A stretch of 64,000 nucleotides of DNA, taken from contig CASECZ010000002.1 in the NCBI GenBank assembly GCA_949286725.1, forward strand, positions 284,635-348,634, written 5' to 3'. Positions 13,388 to 22,958 of the stretch are shown piece by piece. This DNA is from an uncultured Clostridia bacterium (GTDB taxonomy: Bacteria > Bacillota > Clostridia > Christensenellales > CAG-917). The stretch's first letter is position 1; the number at the start of each line of letters is the position of its first letter. Made by a program: the position numbers and the translations under genes. The notes under the pieces are model-generated. The model ran no database searches and was not told the DNA's origin. It was given only the letters and a program-made list of their open reading frames with translations.

Positions 13388-14403
13388 ATGAAGATTTTAG
13401 CCATTGAAAGCAGTTGTGACGAAACAGCGGCGGCAGTCGTCGAAAACGGACGGCGGGTTTTGTCGAACGCCGTTGCGTCGCAGCCGTTGCGTCGCAGATT
13501 GAAATACACCGCAGGTTCGGCGGGGTCGTGCCCGAAATCGCAAGCCGCAATCATACGCTCGCAATCGAAAACGTGGTAAAGCAGGCGCTTGATGAGGCAA
13601 ACTGCACGAAAGACGACATCGACGCCGTTGCCGTTACTTACGGCGCGGGGTTGCTCGGAGCGTTGCTCGTCGGGGTGAACTACGCAAAGGCGTTGGCATA
13701 CACGTGGGGCAAACCGCTTTACGCGATATCGCACGTTCGCGGGCACATAGCGGCGAATTATATCGACAGCGACCTCGAACCGCCTTACGTCTGCCTGCTT
13801 GCAAGCGGTGGGCATACCGCGCTTTTGCTCGTCGAGGATTATACTTCGGCAAAACTTCTGGGGCAGTCGCGCGACGACGCGGCGGGAGAGGCGTTCGACA
13901 AGGTAGCGCGCGTTCTCGGTCTGCCGTATCCCGGCGGACCCGAAATTCAGAAACTCGCCGCCGAGGGCAAACCCGTCTACAAAATGCCCGTGCCTTCCTT
14001 CAAATCCGACGATGCTCTTTATTTTTCGTACAGCGGTCTGAAAACTTTCGTCATAAATCTCGTGCACAACCTCGAACAGAAGGGAGAAGCCGTGCCGAAA
14101 GCCGACGTGGCGTGTTCGTTTCAGCATTACGCAGTGGAGCAACTGTTTTCCACGACGGAACACGCGGTGGAGCGCACGGGAGTGAAAAGGGTTGCCGTGG
14201 CGGGCGGCGTGAGCGCGAATGCGCTTCTGCGCGCACGTTTCGACGCGGCGCGCGTCGAAAAGGGGTGGGAAGTGCATTATCCGCCATTGAAATATTGCAC
14301 CGACAATGCGGCGATGATAGGCGCGGAAGCCTACTTCGCGATTGTTTCGGGGCAGAAACCCGCGGACTTTACGCTGGACGCAAAAGCCACGGTGCGATTG
14401 TAA
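13388..14403 (+). pseudogene. tsaD: tRNA t6A-modification protein TsaD, frame broken by a 14-bp duplication
   Basis: TsaD (Gcp/YgjD) transfers the threonylcarbamoyl group to A37 of ANN-decoding tRNAs with TsaB and TsaE, and is normally essential. The N-terminal frame from 13388 reads [21 protein letters not shown] and then fails; the rest, from [17 protein letters not shown] to the C-terminus at 14403, is in another frame. It includes the metal-binding histidines in HVRGHIAANY, and the motifs LLASGGHTAL and YSGLKTF. The break sits exactly at two adjacent copies of CCGTTGCGTCGCAG (13470-13497). Removing one copy restores a normal protein of about 333 residues with [19 protein letters not shown] intact. 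Otherwise the gene is undamaged, so the lesion is very recent, variable, or an assembly error. Confidence 0.9.
13469..13497 (+). repeat. Perfect 14-bp tandem duplication inside tsaD
   Basis: The unit CCGTTGCGTCGCAG occurs twice back to back (13470-13483 and 13484-13497), each preceded by G. Fourteen bases is not a multiple of three, so the second copy shifts the frame. The duplication falls in a stretch that encodes A-V-A-S-Q in the intact family. Confidence 0.95.
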
Positions 14404-14498
14404 AAGGGGCAGCTTGTGCCCGTATACAGGCGCGTTGCGCTATATGTAGTCTATTTATTTATATTAGAAAATTTTTTTGGGAAACTCCCGCCATTCGT

Positions 14499-14527
14499 TT
14501 GACATCGGTTTGGATTGTTGATACTAT
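14499..14527 (+). promoter_or_regulatory. Predicted promoter of the rpsL translation operon
   Basis: A perfect TTGACA (14499-14504), a 17-base spacer and TACTAT (14522-14527). Transcription would start about 35 bases before the L7Ae-like gene, and no strong terminator separates the downstream genes up to rplA. Confidence 0.7.
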
Positions 14528-14571
14528 TATTAGGCTTGCGGAAACGCGAGCAGTTTTTAGCTTAACGAAAA

Positions 14572-14841
14572 ATGAGTAAAGAACAAGAAATACTCGAATT
14601 GCTAGCAGTCTCCCCGAAGCTTGTCGGTTCCAAACAGGTTTCGCGGGGGTTATCCGAAGGGACGATAAGGTGTGTCATCGTCGCGGAGGACGCCGAACTT
14701 GCTCTGAGGCGCAAGGTTGCGGCGGCGGCCGAGAGTGCGGGCGTACCCGTTCTGTACGCGCCGAGTATGGCGTGGCTGGGACGGGCGGCGGGCATCGAGG
14801 TCGGCGCGGCTGCCGTGGGGCTCACCGCAAGGGAGGACTAG
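14572..14841 (+). CDS. L7Ae/L30e family kink-turn RNA-binding protein (YbxF-like)
   Basis: Small L7Ae-type protein of 89 residues. Members bind kink-turn RNA; the Bacillus homologue YbxF, encoded at the same place before rpsL, binds k-turns and associates with ribosomes. The fold signature is visible as KLVGSKQVSRGLSEGTIRCVIVAEDA followed by a hydrophobic strand and VPVLYAPSMAWLGRAAGIEVGAAAVGL. Size matches the family (about 80-90). It is the first gene of the rpsL operon, 63 bases before rpsL. Assignment to the family is good; its exact RNA target is unknown. Confidence 0.85.
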   Translation: MSKEQEILELLAVSPKLVGSKQVSRGLSEGTIRCVIVAEDAELALRRKVAAAAESAGVPVLYAPSMAWLGRAAGIEVGAAAVGLTARED

Positions 14842-14904
14842 ATTGATTGCACTTGCATTAGGGTTGAAGCAGGTACATTCGAAAATAATACAGGAGGAAC
14901 AAGA

Positions 14905-15276
14905 ATGCCAACCATCAATCAGCTTATCAGAAAAGGCAGGGAAAAACAGGTAAAGAAATCCATGACCCCTATTATGGGACAGTGCCCGCAGAAACGCGGT
15001 ATTTGCCTCAGCGTGACGACGACTTCCCCCAAGAAGCCTAACTCCGCACTTCGTAAGATTGCAAGAGTTCGTCTCGTCAACGGTCAGGAAGGAACTATCT
15101 ACATCCCCGGTATCGGTCACAATCTGCAAGAGCACAGCGTGGTTCTTATCAGAGGCGGCAGAGTCAGGGACTTGCCCGGTGTGCGTTATCACATCATACG
15201 CGGAACTCTTGATACGGCAGGCGTTGCGAAACGCAAGCAGGCGAGATCCAAGTACGGCGCGAAACGCCCCAAATAA
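14905..15276 (+). CDS. rpsL: 30S ribosomal protein S12
   Basis: S12, 123 residues, part of the 30S decoding centre. The loops [14 protein letters not shown] (K43, K44) and [13 protein letters not shown] are conserved in position. The residue corresponding to Lys88 is arginine (codon AGG at 15166-15168). The same change, K88R, is a known streptomycin-resistance mutation in Mycobacterium tuberculosis and its equivalent in Escherichia coli. AGGAGG lies ahead of the ATG. rpsG follows after 38 bases. Confidence 0.98.
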   Translation: MPTINQLIRKGREKQVKKSMTPIMGQCPQKRGICLSVTTTSPKKPNSALRKIARVRLVNGQEGTIYIPGIGHNLQEHSVVLIRGGRVRDLPGVRYHIIRGTLDTAGVAKRKQARSKYGAKRPK

Positions 15277-15314
15277 TTAAATTTTCGAATGTGATTTTAC
15301 CCTAGGAGGTTATT

Positions 15315-15785
15315 ATGCCAAGAAGAAGTGGCGTGCCCAAGAGAGACGTTCTGCCCGATCCCGTTTACGGCAGCAAGGTTGTGACGAAACTCGTCAACCA
15401 AGTTATGCTTGACGGCAAAAAGGGTACCGCGCAGACCATCGTCTATGAGGCTTTCGATATTGCAGCAAACAAACTGGGAGTCGAGGCTATCGACGTCTTT
15501 AACAAGGCTCTCGAAAACATTATGCCTCTTCTCGAAGTAAAGGCGAGAAGAGTCGGCGGTTCGACCTATCAGGTCCCTATGGAAATCCGTCCCGAGCGCA
15601 GACAGACGCTTGCCATCCGCTGGATGGTGGCTTTTGCGCGCAAACGCGGCGAGAAAACCATGAAGGAAAGACTGGCGGGCGAGCTGATGGACGCTTACAA
15701 TCTCACCGGCGGCGCGGTCAAGAAGAAAGACGAAATGCACCGTATGGCAGAGGCGAATAAGGCGTTCGCACATTACAGGTGGTAG
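15315..15785 (+). CDS. rpsG: 30S ribosomal protein S7
   Basis: S7, 156 residues, nucleates assembly of the 16S rRNA 3' domain and lies at the E site. The family pattern is clear from [16 protein letters not shown] to the C-terminal [16 protein letters not shown]. The start has TAGGAGG seven bases upstream. fusA begins five bases after the stop, and its ribosome-binding site lies inside the last rpsG codons, so the two are likely translationally linked. Confidence 0.98.
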   Translation: MPRRSGVPKRDVLPDPVYGSKVVTKLVNQVMLDGKKGTAQTIVYEAFDIAANKLGVEAIDVFNKALENIMPLLEVKARRVGGSTYQVPMEIRPERRQTLAIRWMVAFARKRGEKTMKERLAGELMDAYNLTGGAVKKKDEMHRMAEANKAFAHYRW

Positions 15786-15790
15786 AATTT

Positions 15791-17875
15791 ATGCAGCGCA
15801 ACTTTGCACTAGACAAGGTCAGGAATATCGGCATTATGGCTCACATAGACGCCGGCAAGACCACGACCACCGAGCGTATCCTTTTCTATACGGGAATGAT
15901 ACGCAAACTCGGAGAGGTGCACGACGGCGCAGCGGTAATGGATTATATGGTGCAAGAGCGCGAGAGGGGGATAACCATCACTTCCGCCGCCACCACCACC
16001 GTATGGAAAAACCATCAGATAAACATCATCGACACCCCCGGACACGTCGATTTCTCCGTTGAGGTCGAGCGCAGTCTAAGGGTGTTGGACGGAGCGGTTG
16101 CGGTATTCTGCGCCAAAGGCGGCGTGGAACCCCAGTCCGAAAACGTCTGGCGACAGGCAAACACCTACAAAGTGCCCCGCATTGCCTTCGTCAACAAAAT
16201 GGATATCAACGGAGCGAACTTTGACAACGTCGTCAAAATGATGCACGAAAGGTTGCACACCAACGCCGTGCCCGTCGTTCTTCCGATAGGCAAAGAAAGC
16301 GAATTCGAAGGCATCGTCGACCTGATTTCCGGCAAGGCGATATACTATCCCGCCGAAAACAACGGCATCAACTTCGAGGAAAAGGAAGTCCCCGCGAATA
16401 TGCAGGACGCTTTCAGACAGGCACGCGCCCACCTTATCGAAGAAGCCGCCAACTTTGACGACGGCATTTTCGAGAAGTGCATTATGGAAGAGGCCGACTC
16501 CGTCACGGAAGAGGAACTTGTCAAGGCAATCCGCAAGGGCACGATTGAAATGGGCATGACGCCCGTGCTGTGCGGCAGTTCTTACCGCAACAAGGGCATA
16601 CAAAGGTTGCTCGACGCAATCGTGGACTTTCTTCCTTCCCCCACGGACATCGCATCGATTACGGGCAAAAATCCGCGCGTGGACAGAGAAGAGGTCAGAC
16701 ATCCTTCGGACGACGAACCTTTCTCCGCGCTGGTGTTCAAAATCCTCACGGACGAATACGTCGGGAAACTCGCGTTTATCCGCATATACAGCGGGCAGAT
16801 AAAGACGGGCATGATGGTGTTCAACCCCGGCAAGAACGAGAACGAGCGCATAGGCAGAATTCTCAGAATGAACGCCGACGAGAGGGAAGACCTCACCGAG
16901 GCGGGCGCGGGCGACATCGTCGCGCTGGTCGGACTCAAAAAGAGCACAACGGGCGACACGCTGTGCGACAAGTCGCATCAGATAGTGTTGGAGAACATGG
17001 TATTCCCCGAACCCGTCATCAAGGTGGCGATCGAGCCCAAGACCAAAGCCAGTCAGGAACGTATGAATACGGCAATCCTCAAATTGCAGGAGGAGGACCC
17101 CACGTTCAAGGCGTACACCGACAAGGACACGGGGCAGATCATCATCGCAGGTATGGGCGAACTCCACCTGGAAATCATCGTGGACAGAATGTTCCGTGAG
17201 TTCAGGGTGGAAGCCAACGTGGGCAAACCGCAAGTCAGTTACCGCGAAACCATCACCAAATCCGCGCAGGCGGAAGGCAAATTCGTCAGGCAGACGGGCG
17301 GTCACGGACAATACGGTCATTGCGTCATTATACTGGAACCCAACCCCGGCAAAGGCTACGAGTTCGTCAACGAAACCGTGGGCGGCGTGGTCCCCAAAGA
17401 GTTTGCCAACGCGGTCAGCGAGGGCATACAGGAAGCGGCGAAAGCCGGCGTTATGGCTGGTTACGAATGCGTTGACTTCAAGGTGCGCCTGATAGACGGC
17501 AGCACGCACGAGGTCGACAGCTCGGAGATGGCGTTCCGCGTTGCGGGCTCCATGGCGTTCCGCTCGGCGGCGGAGAAAGCCGCACCCGTACTTCTCGAAC
17601 CCATAATGAAGGTCGAGATAGACGTTCCCGACGAGTACGTCGGCGACGTGATGAGCAACCTCAACTCTCGTCGCGGTTCCGTCCGCGGTATGGAGATGAA
17701 AAACGGCGTGCAAGCCATCGACTGCGACGTGCCGCTTTCCGAAATGTTCGGTTACGCGACAACGCTTCGAAGCCTTACGCAGGGCAGGGCGACATTTACG
17801 ATGTTGTTCGACCACTACGCAGAAGTTCCCGTGAGCGTAGCCGAAAAAGTCACGGGAAGAAAATTTTCGAGATAA
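15791..17875 (+). CDS. fusA: Elongation factor G
   Basis: EF-G, 694 residues, the GTPase that drives translocation. G motifs are AHIDAGKTT (G1), DTPGHVDF (G3) and NKMD (G4), followed by GVEPQSE and the later domains IV-V ([23 protein letters not shown]). A GTG four codons upstream is possible, but it lies within the AGGTGG that serves as ribosome-binding site for the ATG at 15791, and [18 protein letters not shown] matches the family N-terminus. It is the third member of the rpsL-rpsG-fusA-tuf operon. Confidence 0.97.
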   Translation: MQRNFALDKVRNIGIMAHIDAGKTTTTERILFYTGMIRKLGEVHDGAAVMDYMVQERERGITITSAATTTVWKNHQINIIDTPGHVDFSVEVERSLRVLDGAVAVFCAKGGVEPQSENVWRQANTYKVPRIAFVNKMDINGANFDNVVKMMHERLHTNAVPVVLPIGKESEFEGIVDLISGKAIYYPAENNGINFEEKEVPANMQDAFRQARAHLIEEAANFDDGIFEKCIMEEADSVTEEELVKAIRKGTIEMGMTPVLCGSSYRNKGIQRLLDAIVDFLPSPTDIASITGKNPRVDREEVRHPSDDEPFSALVFKILTDEYVGKLAFIRIYSGQIKTGMMVFNPGKNENERIGRILRMNADEREDLTEAGAGDIVALVGLKKSTTGDTLCDKSHQIVLENMVFPEPVIKVAIEPKTKASQERMNTAILKLQEEDPTFKAYTDKDTGQIIIAGMGELHLEIIVDRMFREFRVEANVGKPQVSYRETITKSAQAEGKFVRQTGGHGQYGHCVIILEPNPGKGYEFVNETVGGVVPKEFANAVSEGIQEAAKAGVMAGYECVDFKVRLIDGSTHEVDSSEMAFRVAGSMAFRSAAEKAAPVLLEPIMKVEIDVPDEYVGDVMSNLNSRRGSVRGMEMKNGVQAIDCDVPLSEMFGYATTLRSLTQGRATFTMLFDHYAEVPVSVAEKVTGRKFSR

Positions 17876-17954
17876 CCTATAAGGATATATATAATGTCTT
17901 TATAAGTTCTCTATAAAAACACTACTCAAACAAATCAAATCGGAGGAATTCAAA

Positions 17955-19160
<1,206 letters not shown>

Positions 19161-19181
19161 GTGTTCTTTCAAACCGCATTA

Positions 19182-19211
19182 CCTTGCGCGGTCTCCTTCG
19201 GCCGCGCAGGG
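19182..19211 (+). other. Intergenic hairpin between tuf and rpmG
   Basis: Arms CCTTGCGCGG (19182-19191) and CCGCGCAGGG (19202-19211) pair over 10 bp with one G-U and a 10-base loop. No T-run follows, so it is more likely an RNA-processing or pause element than a terminator. Confidence 0.55.
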
Positions 19212-19251
19212 TATGCCTGTGAAAACGAACGCTTGAAAGGAGGCTACCAGT

Positions 19252-19416
19252 ATGGCTCAGAAAGGAGCAAGAGTCAGAATTACGCTCGCTTGCACCGAAT
19301 GCAAACAGCGCAATTACAATCTCAAAAAGAATAAGCAGAAGCACCCCGACAGAATGGAGCTTCAAAAGTATTGTAGATTTTGCAAAAAGCACACCTTGCA
19401 CAGAGAGACCAAGTAA
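19252..19416 (+). CDS. rpmG: 50S ribosomal protein L33
   Basis: L33, 54 residues, a small protein of the 50S subunit. The translation starts [20 protein letters not shown] and ends [14 protein letters not shown]. Four cysteines in two CxxC pairs show the zinc-binding form. AAAGGAGG precedes the ATG. As in most Firmicutes it is the first gene of the rpmG-secE-nusG set, with secE 16 bases downstream. Confidence 0.95.
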   Translation: MAQKGARVRITLACTECKQRNYNLKKNKQKHPDRMELQKYCRFCKKHTLHRETK

Positions 19417-19432
19417 GGCATAGGGAGGCTAT

Positions 19433-19858
19433 ATGGCTAAAAAAACGCCCAAAAATCAGGTGAACCCCGCGGAAGTTTCTTCCGCTGACGCACAGGTTCA
19501 GCCCGTTGTCAACACCGACGCGAAGATGGCAAACGAGCTGGAAAAGCCCGTCGTGTCCGCAGACAATTCCGCAAGCACCAGTTCCGCTCCCGCGCAAAAG
19601 GCGAAGAAGACCAAAGCCGCACAGAAAAATCCCGACAAACCCAACATCTTCAAGAGAATGTGGAAGGGCATTAAGGGCATTATTTCCGAGCTCAAAAAGG
19701 TCACTTGGCCCAGAGGAAAAGATGTAGCAAAATCCACGGCAGTCGTACTTGTCGTCGTCGTTGCGTTCTTTATCGTCCTGTTCGGCATCGACTATGTGCT
19801 CGCCGGTATTCTGAACCTTATCGTTAAAGGCGATTGGTCTTTCGTCTTTATATCTTAA
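19433..19858 (+). CDS. secE: Preprotein translocase subunit SecE
   Basis: SecE clamps SecY in the membrane translocon. The conserved part is C-terminal: GIISELKKVTWPRGKDV (residues about 80-97), the signature amphipathic helix, followed by a single membrane helix (about 101-125). The first 75 residues form a low-complexity extension rich in Ala, Ser, Pro and Lys that is not in minimal SecE (about 60 residues), giving 141 residues in total. Its neighbours rpmG and nusG (9 bases downstream) are the classic context. Confidence 0.95.
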   Translation: MAKKTPKNQVNPAEVSSADAQVQPVVNTDAKMANELEKPVVSADNSASTSSAPAQKAKKTKAAQKNPDKPNIFKRMWKGIKGIISELKKVTWPRGKDVAKSTAVVLVVVVAFFIVLFGIDYVLAGILNLIVKGDWSFVFIS

Positions 19859-19867
19859 AGGAGCAAT

Positions 19868-20395
19868 ATGGAAAACAAAGAACAAGCGCAATGGTACGTC
19901 ATCCACACCTACTCGGGTTACGAGGCAATGGTGGAGACCAACCTGCACAATATGGTGGAAAACAACAGTCTGCAAGACTACATCTTCGAGGTGAAAATCC
20001 CCGTCGAGGACGACGTTGTCGAGAAAAACGGCAAACGCAAGGTCGTGCAGAGAAAGAAGTTCCCCAGCTATGTTTTCATCAAGATGATTTATACCAACCA
20101 CATTTGGTTTATGGTCACCAACACCCGCGGAGTCACGGGGTTCGTCGGTCCTGCCGGTCGTCCTTTGCCTCTGCGCGACGACGAAGTCAAACGTATGGGT
20201 CTCGAAGCCATCGATTTCGAGGACCTCGACATCAAAGTCGGCGACCATGTCAGAGTCATCAGCGGTGCGCTTGAAAATTTCGACGGCGTTATCGAATCCA
20301 TCAGTGCCGAAAGGCAGAAGGTCAAAGTCGTCATCTCTATGTTCGGCAGGGACACCCCCGTCGAGCTCGACTTCTCGCAGGTCGAAAAACTGTGA
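19868..20395 (+). CDS. nusG: Transcription termination/antitermination protein NusG
   Basis: NusG, 175 residues. The NGN domain begins WYVIHTYSGYEAMVETNL and contains FPSYVFIKM and NTRGVTGFVG; the C-terminal KOW domain starts GDHVRVISGALENFDGVIE. It binds RNA polymerase at the clamp and links it to ribosomes or Rho. AAAGGAG lies before the ATG. The spacing to secE (9 bases) indicates cotranscription; rplK follows after 94 bases that contain only small hairpins. Confidence 0.97.
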   Translation: MENKEQAQWYVIHTYSGYEAMVETNLHNMVENNSLQDYIFEVKIPVEDDVVEKNGKRKVVQRKKFPSYVFIKMIYTNHIWFMVTNTRGVTGFVGPAGRPLPLRDDEVKRMGLEAIDFEDLDIKVGDHVRVISGALENFDGVIESISAERQKVKVVISMFGRDTPVELDFSQVEKL

Positions 20396-20489
20396 GCGGG
20401 ACTTCGTCCCTTGCGCAGCAAAGCGCAGAAAGTGGGAGGAGATAAATCTTTCATGTCTCCGCAAAAACCACAGTTAGTCAGGAGGTAAT

Positions 20490-20915
20490 ATGGCTAAGAA
20501 AATCACCGCGGTTGTCAAACTGCAACTGCCCGCGGGCAAAGCAACCCCCGGTCCTCCCGTCGGTTCCTCGCTCGGCCCTCACGGCATCAACATCCCCGCA
20601 TTCACCAAGGAATTCAACGAGAAGACTTCCAAACAGGCAGGTCTCATCATTCCCGTTGTCATCACCATCTATCAGGACCGTTCCTTCACCTTCATTCTGA
20701 AGACCCCTCCCGCCCCCGTCCTCATTAAAAAGGCTTGCGGCATCGAGAGTGCGTCCGCGCGTCCCAACCGCGATAAGGTTGCGACCATCACAAAGGCGCA
20801 GGTCAAGGAAATCGCCGAACTCAAAATGACCGACCTGAACGCAGGTTCTTTGGAGGCCGCTATGAGTATGATAGCCGGTACCGCCCGCAGCATGGGCATC
20901 CTCGTCGAGGAATAA
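20490..20915 (+). CDS. rplK: 50S ribosomal protein L11
   Basis: L11, 141 residues, part of the GTPase-associated centre. The N-terminal domain has [18 protein letters not shown] where most bacteria have PPVGPALGQHGVNI: the residue aligned with Pro26 is Ser (codon TCC at 20565-20567). The RNA-binding C-terminal domain is typical. AGGAGG precedes the start, and rplA follows after 10 bases. Confidence 0.97.
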   Translation: MAKKITAVVKLQLPAGKATPGPPVGSSLGPHGINIPAFTKEFNEKTSKQAGLIIPVVITIYQDRSFTFILKTPPAPVLIKKACGIESASARPNRDKVATITKAQVKEIAELKMTDLNAGSLEAAMSMIAGTARSMGILVEE

Positions 20916-20925
20916 GGAGGCAACG

Positions 20926-21615
20926 ATGAAACGCGGTAAGAACTATATAGATTCCAAAAAACTCATCGAAAACAACAAACTTTACGACAGCGAGGAAGCG
21001 GTGGCTCTCGCCATCGAGACCGCAAAGTCCAAGTTTGACGAAACGATAGAACTTCACGTCAAGCTGGGCGTCGACCCCCGTCACGCAGACCAGCAGGTCA
21101 GAGGCGTCGTCGTCCTCCCCAACGGCACGGGCAAAACCGTCCGCGTGCTCGTCATCGCGAAGGGCGACAAGGCAATCGAAGCCGAAAAAGCAGGCGCGGA
21201 TTACGTCGGTGCAGAGGATATGATTCAGAAAATCACGTCCGAAAACTGGTTCGATTTCGACGCAGTCGTCACCACTCCCGATATGATGGGTCTGGTCGGT
21301 CGTCTGGGTAAAATCCTCGGCCCCAAGGGCTTGATGCCTAACCCCAAGTCCGGCACCGTTACGATGGACGTCACCCGTGCAATACACGATATCAAAGCCG
21401 GTAAAGTCGAGTACAGAGTCGACAAGACCGCAATCGTGCACGTGCCCATCGGCAAAAAGTCGTTCGGCAAAGAGAAACTGATGGAGAACTTCAACACCCT
21501 TATGGAGGCTCTCGTCAAAGCCAAACCCGCGGCGGCGAAAGGACAGTACTTCAAGTCCGTCTACATCGCGTCCACGATGGGTCCCAGCATCAAGATTCTC
21601 TACAAAATGAACTGA
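20926..21615 (+). CDS. rplA: 50S ribosomal protein L1
   Basis: L1, 229 residues, forms the mobile L1 stalk near the E site and often represses its own operon. Conserved motifs are [41 protein letters not shown] and the C-terminal [24 protein letters not shown] is present before the ATG. It ends the rplK-rplA unit; a GC-rich hairpin and then a strong promoter separate it from rplJ. Confidence 0.97.
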   Translation: MKRGKNYIDSKKLIENNKLYDSEEAVALAIETAKSKFDETIELHVKLGVDPRHADQQVRGVVVLPNGTGKTVRVLVIAKGDKAIEAEKAGADYVGAEDMIQKITSENWFDFDAVVTTPDMMGLVGRLGKILGPKGLMPNPKSGTVTMDVTRAIHDIKAGKVEYRVDKTAIVHVPIGKKSFGKEKLMENFNTLMEALVKAKPAAAKGQYFKSVYIASTMGPSIKILYKMN

Positions 21616-21627
21616 CGAGGCTCTTTT

Positions 21628-21654
21628 CGCCGTCGCACGTGCCGTGCGGCGGCG
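21628..21654 (+). other. GC-rich hairpin after rplA
   Basis: Arms CGCCGTCGCAC (21628-21638) and GTGCGGCGGCG (21644-21654) form an 11-bp stem with one G-U and a 5-base loop. No T-run follows; possibly a 3' stability or pause structure. Confidence 0.5.
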
Positions 21655-21691
21655 GAAATGCCCCCAATCTCCGATTGCTTGTGCAAATCGG

Positions 21692-21720
21692 TTGACAAAA
21701 TGCCTGCGCTTTGCTAGAAT
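21692..21720 (+). promoter_or_regulatory. Strong predicted promoter for rplJ-rplL
   Basis: Perfect TTGACA (21692-21697), 17-base spacer, TAGAAT (21715-21720). Transcription would start near 21727, just at the L10 leader. Confidence 0.85.
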
Positions 21721-21726
21721 AAGCGC

Positions 21727-21850
21727 GTTCCTGAGACAGCAAGTGGCGTCCGCGCCGTAAACGTAGTGCTTGCCGAGGATTGAATTCAATACCGCTCCGG
21801 TATTCGTCATTCCGTGTCTTAGGGTGGCGAATTTTATTTTATAAGGAGGT
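21727..21850 (+). promoter_or_regulatory. Ribosomal protein L10 leader
   Basis: The 5' leader contains GAGACAGCAAGTG and GTGCTTGCCGAGG, the conserved core of the L10 leader by which the L10(L12)4 complex represses its own mRNA in Firmicutes. The pairing of AGCAAGT with GCTTGC brackets an internal stem. It lies exactly between the predicted start of transcription and the rplJ ribosome-binding site. Confidence 0.75.
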
Positions 21851-21854
21851 AACA

Positions 21855-22358
21855 ATGGCATCCAAAGACGTGCTTGAACTCAAACAGCAACAGGTTGAAG
21901 AGATAAAGGCCAAAATTTCCGCCGCACAGTCCATCGTCGTCATCGACTATATGGGTCTCAACGTCGCCGAGGACACCGCTTTCAGAAAGGATTTGCGCAA
22001 TGCGGGCGTCGATTATCAGGTCCTCAAAAACCGTCTTGTGAAGCGCGCCTTCAACGAGCTGGGCTACACGCAGTTCGATGAAGCTCTGAACGGACCCACC
22101 GCAGTCGCGTTTTCCGACAAGGACGCGGTCGCTCCCGCCAAAATCATCGTCGACAGCATCAAGAAGCTCAACAAGATGAAGACCAAATGCGGTATGGTGG
22201 AGGGTGAATTCCTCGACGAGAAAGGCGTCAAAGAAATCGCGTCCATTCCTTCCAAGGAAATCCTCATCGCCAAGATGCTCGGCAGCATGCAGTCTCCCAT
22301 CACGGGTCTGGCTGTCTGCCTGAACAAAATCGCGGAACAGATGCAGCAACAGGCGTAA
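21855..22358 (+). CDS. rplJ: 50S ribosomal protein L10
   Basis: L10, 167 residues, anchors L7/L12 dimers to the stalk base. It starts MASKDVLELKQQQVEEIKAK and contains VIDYMGLNVAEDTAFRKDLRN; the C-terminal helix that carries L12 is AVCLNKIAEQMQQQA. An in-frame TTG at 21780 lies inside the L10 leader; the ATG at 21855 with TAAGGAGGTAAC is the real start. rplL follows after 57 bases. Confidence 0.96.
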   Translation: MASKDVLELKQQQVEEIKAKISAAQSIVVIDYMGLNVAEDTAFRKDLRNAGVDYQVLKNRLVKRAFNELGYTQFDEALNGPTAVAFSDKDAVAPAKIIVDSIKKLNKMKTKCGMVEGEFLDEKGVKEIASIPSKEILIAKMLGSMQSPITGLAVCLNKIAEQMQQQA

Positions 22359-22415
22359 CAGTCGCCAAACCAATATCATTCAATAACGAAAAAACAATAA
22401 ACGGAGAAAATAAAA

Positions 22416-22793
22416 ATGGCAGATCTTCAAAAACTTATGGAAGAAATCAAAAGCATGACAGTCCTCGAACTCTCGAAGTTCGTCAAAGAACTCGAAGAGG
22501 AGTTCGGTGTGAGCGCGGCTGCACCCGTTGCAGTGGCGGCTGCCGGCGGTGCGGCTGATGCTGCTCCCGCAGAGGAAGAGAAGACCGAATTCGACGTCAT
22601 CCTCAAAGAAGTCGGTCCCAACAAGGTTCAGGTTATCAAAGTCGTCAAGGACGCAACCGGTCTCGGCCTCGTCGAAGCGAAAGGCGTTGTCGACGGCGCA
22701 CCCAAAGCGGTCAAAGAAGGCATCCCGAAGGACGCAGCGGAAGCTCTCGTTGCAAAATTCAAGGAAGTCGGCGCAACTGCGGAAATCAAATAA
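22416..22793 (+). CDS. rplL: 50S ribosomal protein L7/L12
   Basis: L7/L12, 125 residues, the multi-copy stalk protein that recruits translation factors. The N-terminal dimerisation region ([20 protein letters not shown]), the Ala/Pro-rich hinge (about 36-55) and the C-terminal domain ([20 protein letters not shown]) are all present. It ends the operon: a clear terminator follows, whereas in most bacteria transcription continues into rpoB. Confidence 0.97.
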   Translation: MADLQKLMEEIKSMTVLELSKFVKELEEEFGVSAAAPVAVAAAGGAADAAPAEEEKTEFDVILKEVGPNKVQVIKVVKDATGLGLVEAKGVVDGAPKAVKEGIPKDAAEALVAKFKEVGATAEIK

Positions 22794-22806
22794 CTCAGCC
22801 ATGTTT

Positions 22807-22833
22807 CGCCCGCATTATTGCGGGCGTTTTACT
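22807..22833 (+). terminator. Rho-independent terminator after rplL
   Basis: An 8-bp stem CGCCCGCA (22807-22814) with TGCGGGCG (22819-22826), loop TTAT, then TTTTACTTT. Confidence 0.85.
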
Positions 22834-22958
22834 TTGTTATGCGGGTGAAGGACAGCTGATTTGTGTTGTACTTCGCCCGTTTTACTTAAAAGGGGTTTTG
22901 CGGAGGGCACATTCGTCTTCCGCGCGCCGTGCGGGGGCGGCGTTCACAAAAGAAAAAT

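Noticed and set aside
16076..17815. A 579-codon minus-strand frame opposite fusA
   Set aside because: Complement of EF-G coding sequence without start signals or family resemblance.
17881..17900. Internal promoter before tuf
   Set aside because: TATAAT is present at 17890-17895, but no acceptable -35 box lies 16-18 bases upstream, so it is only mentioned under tuf.
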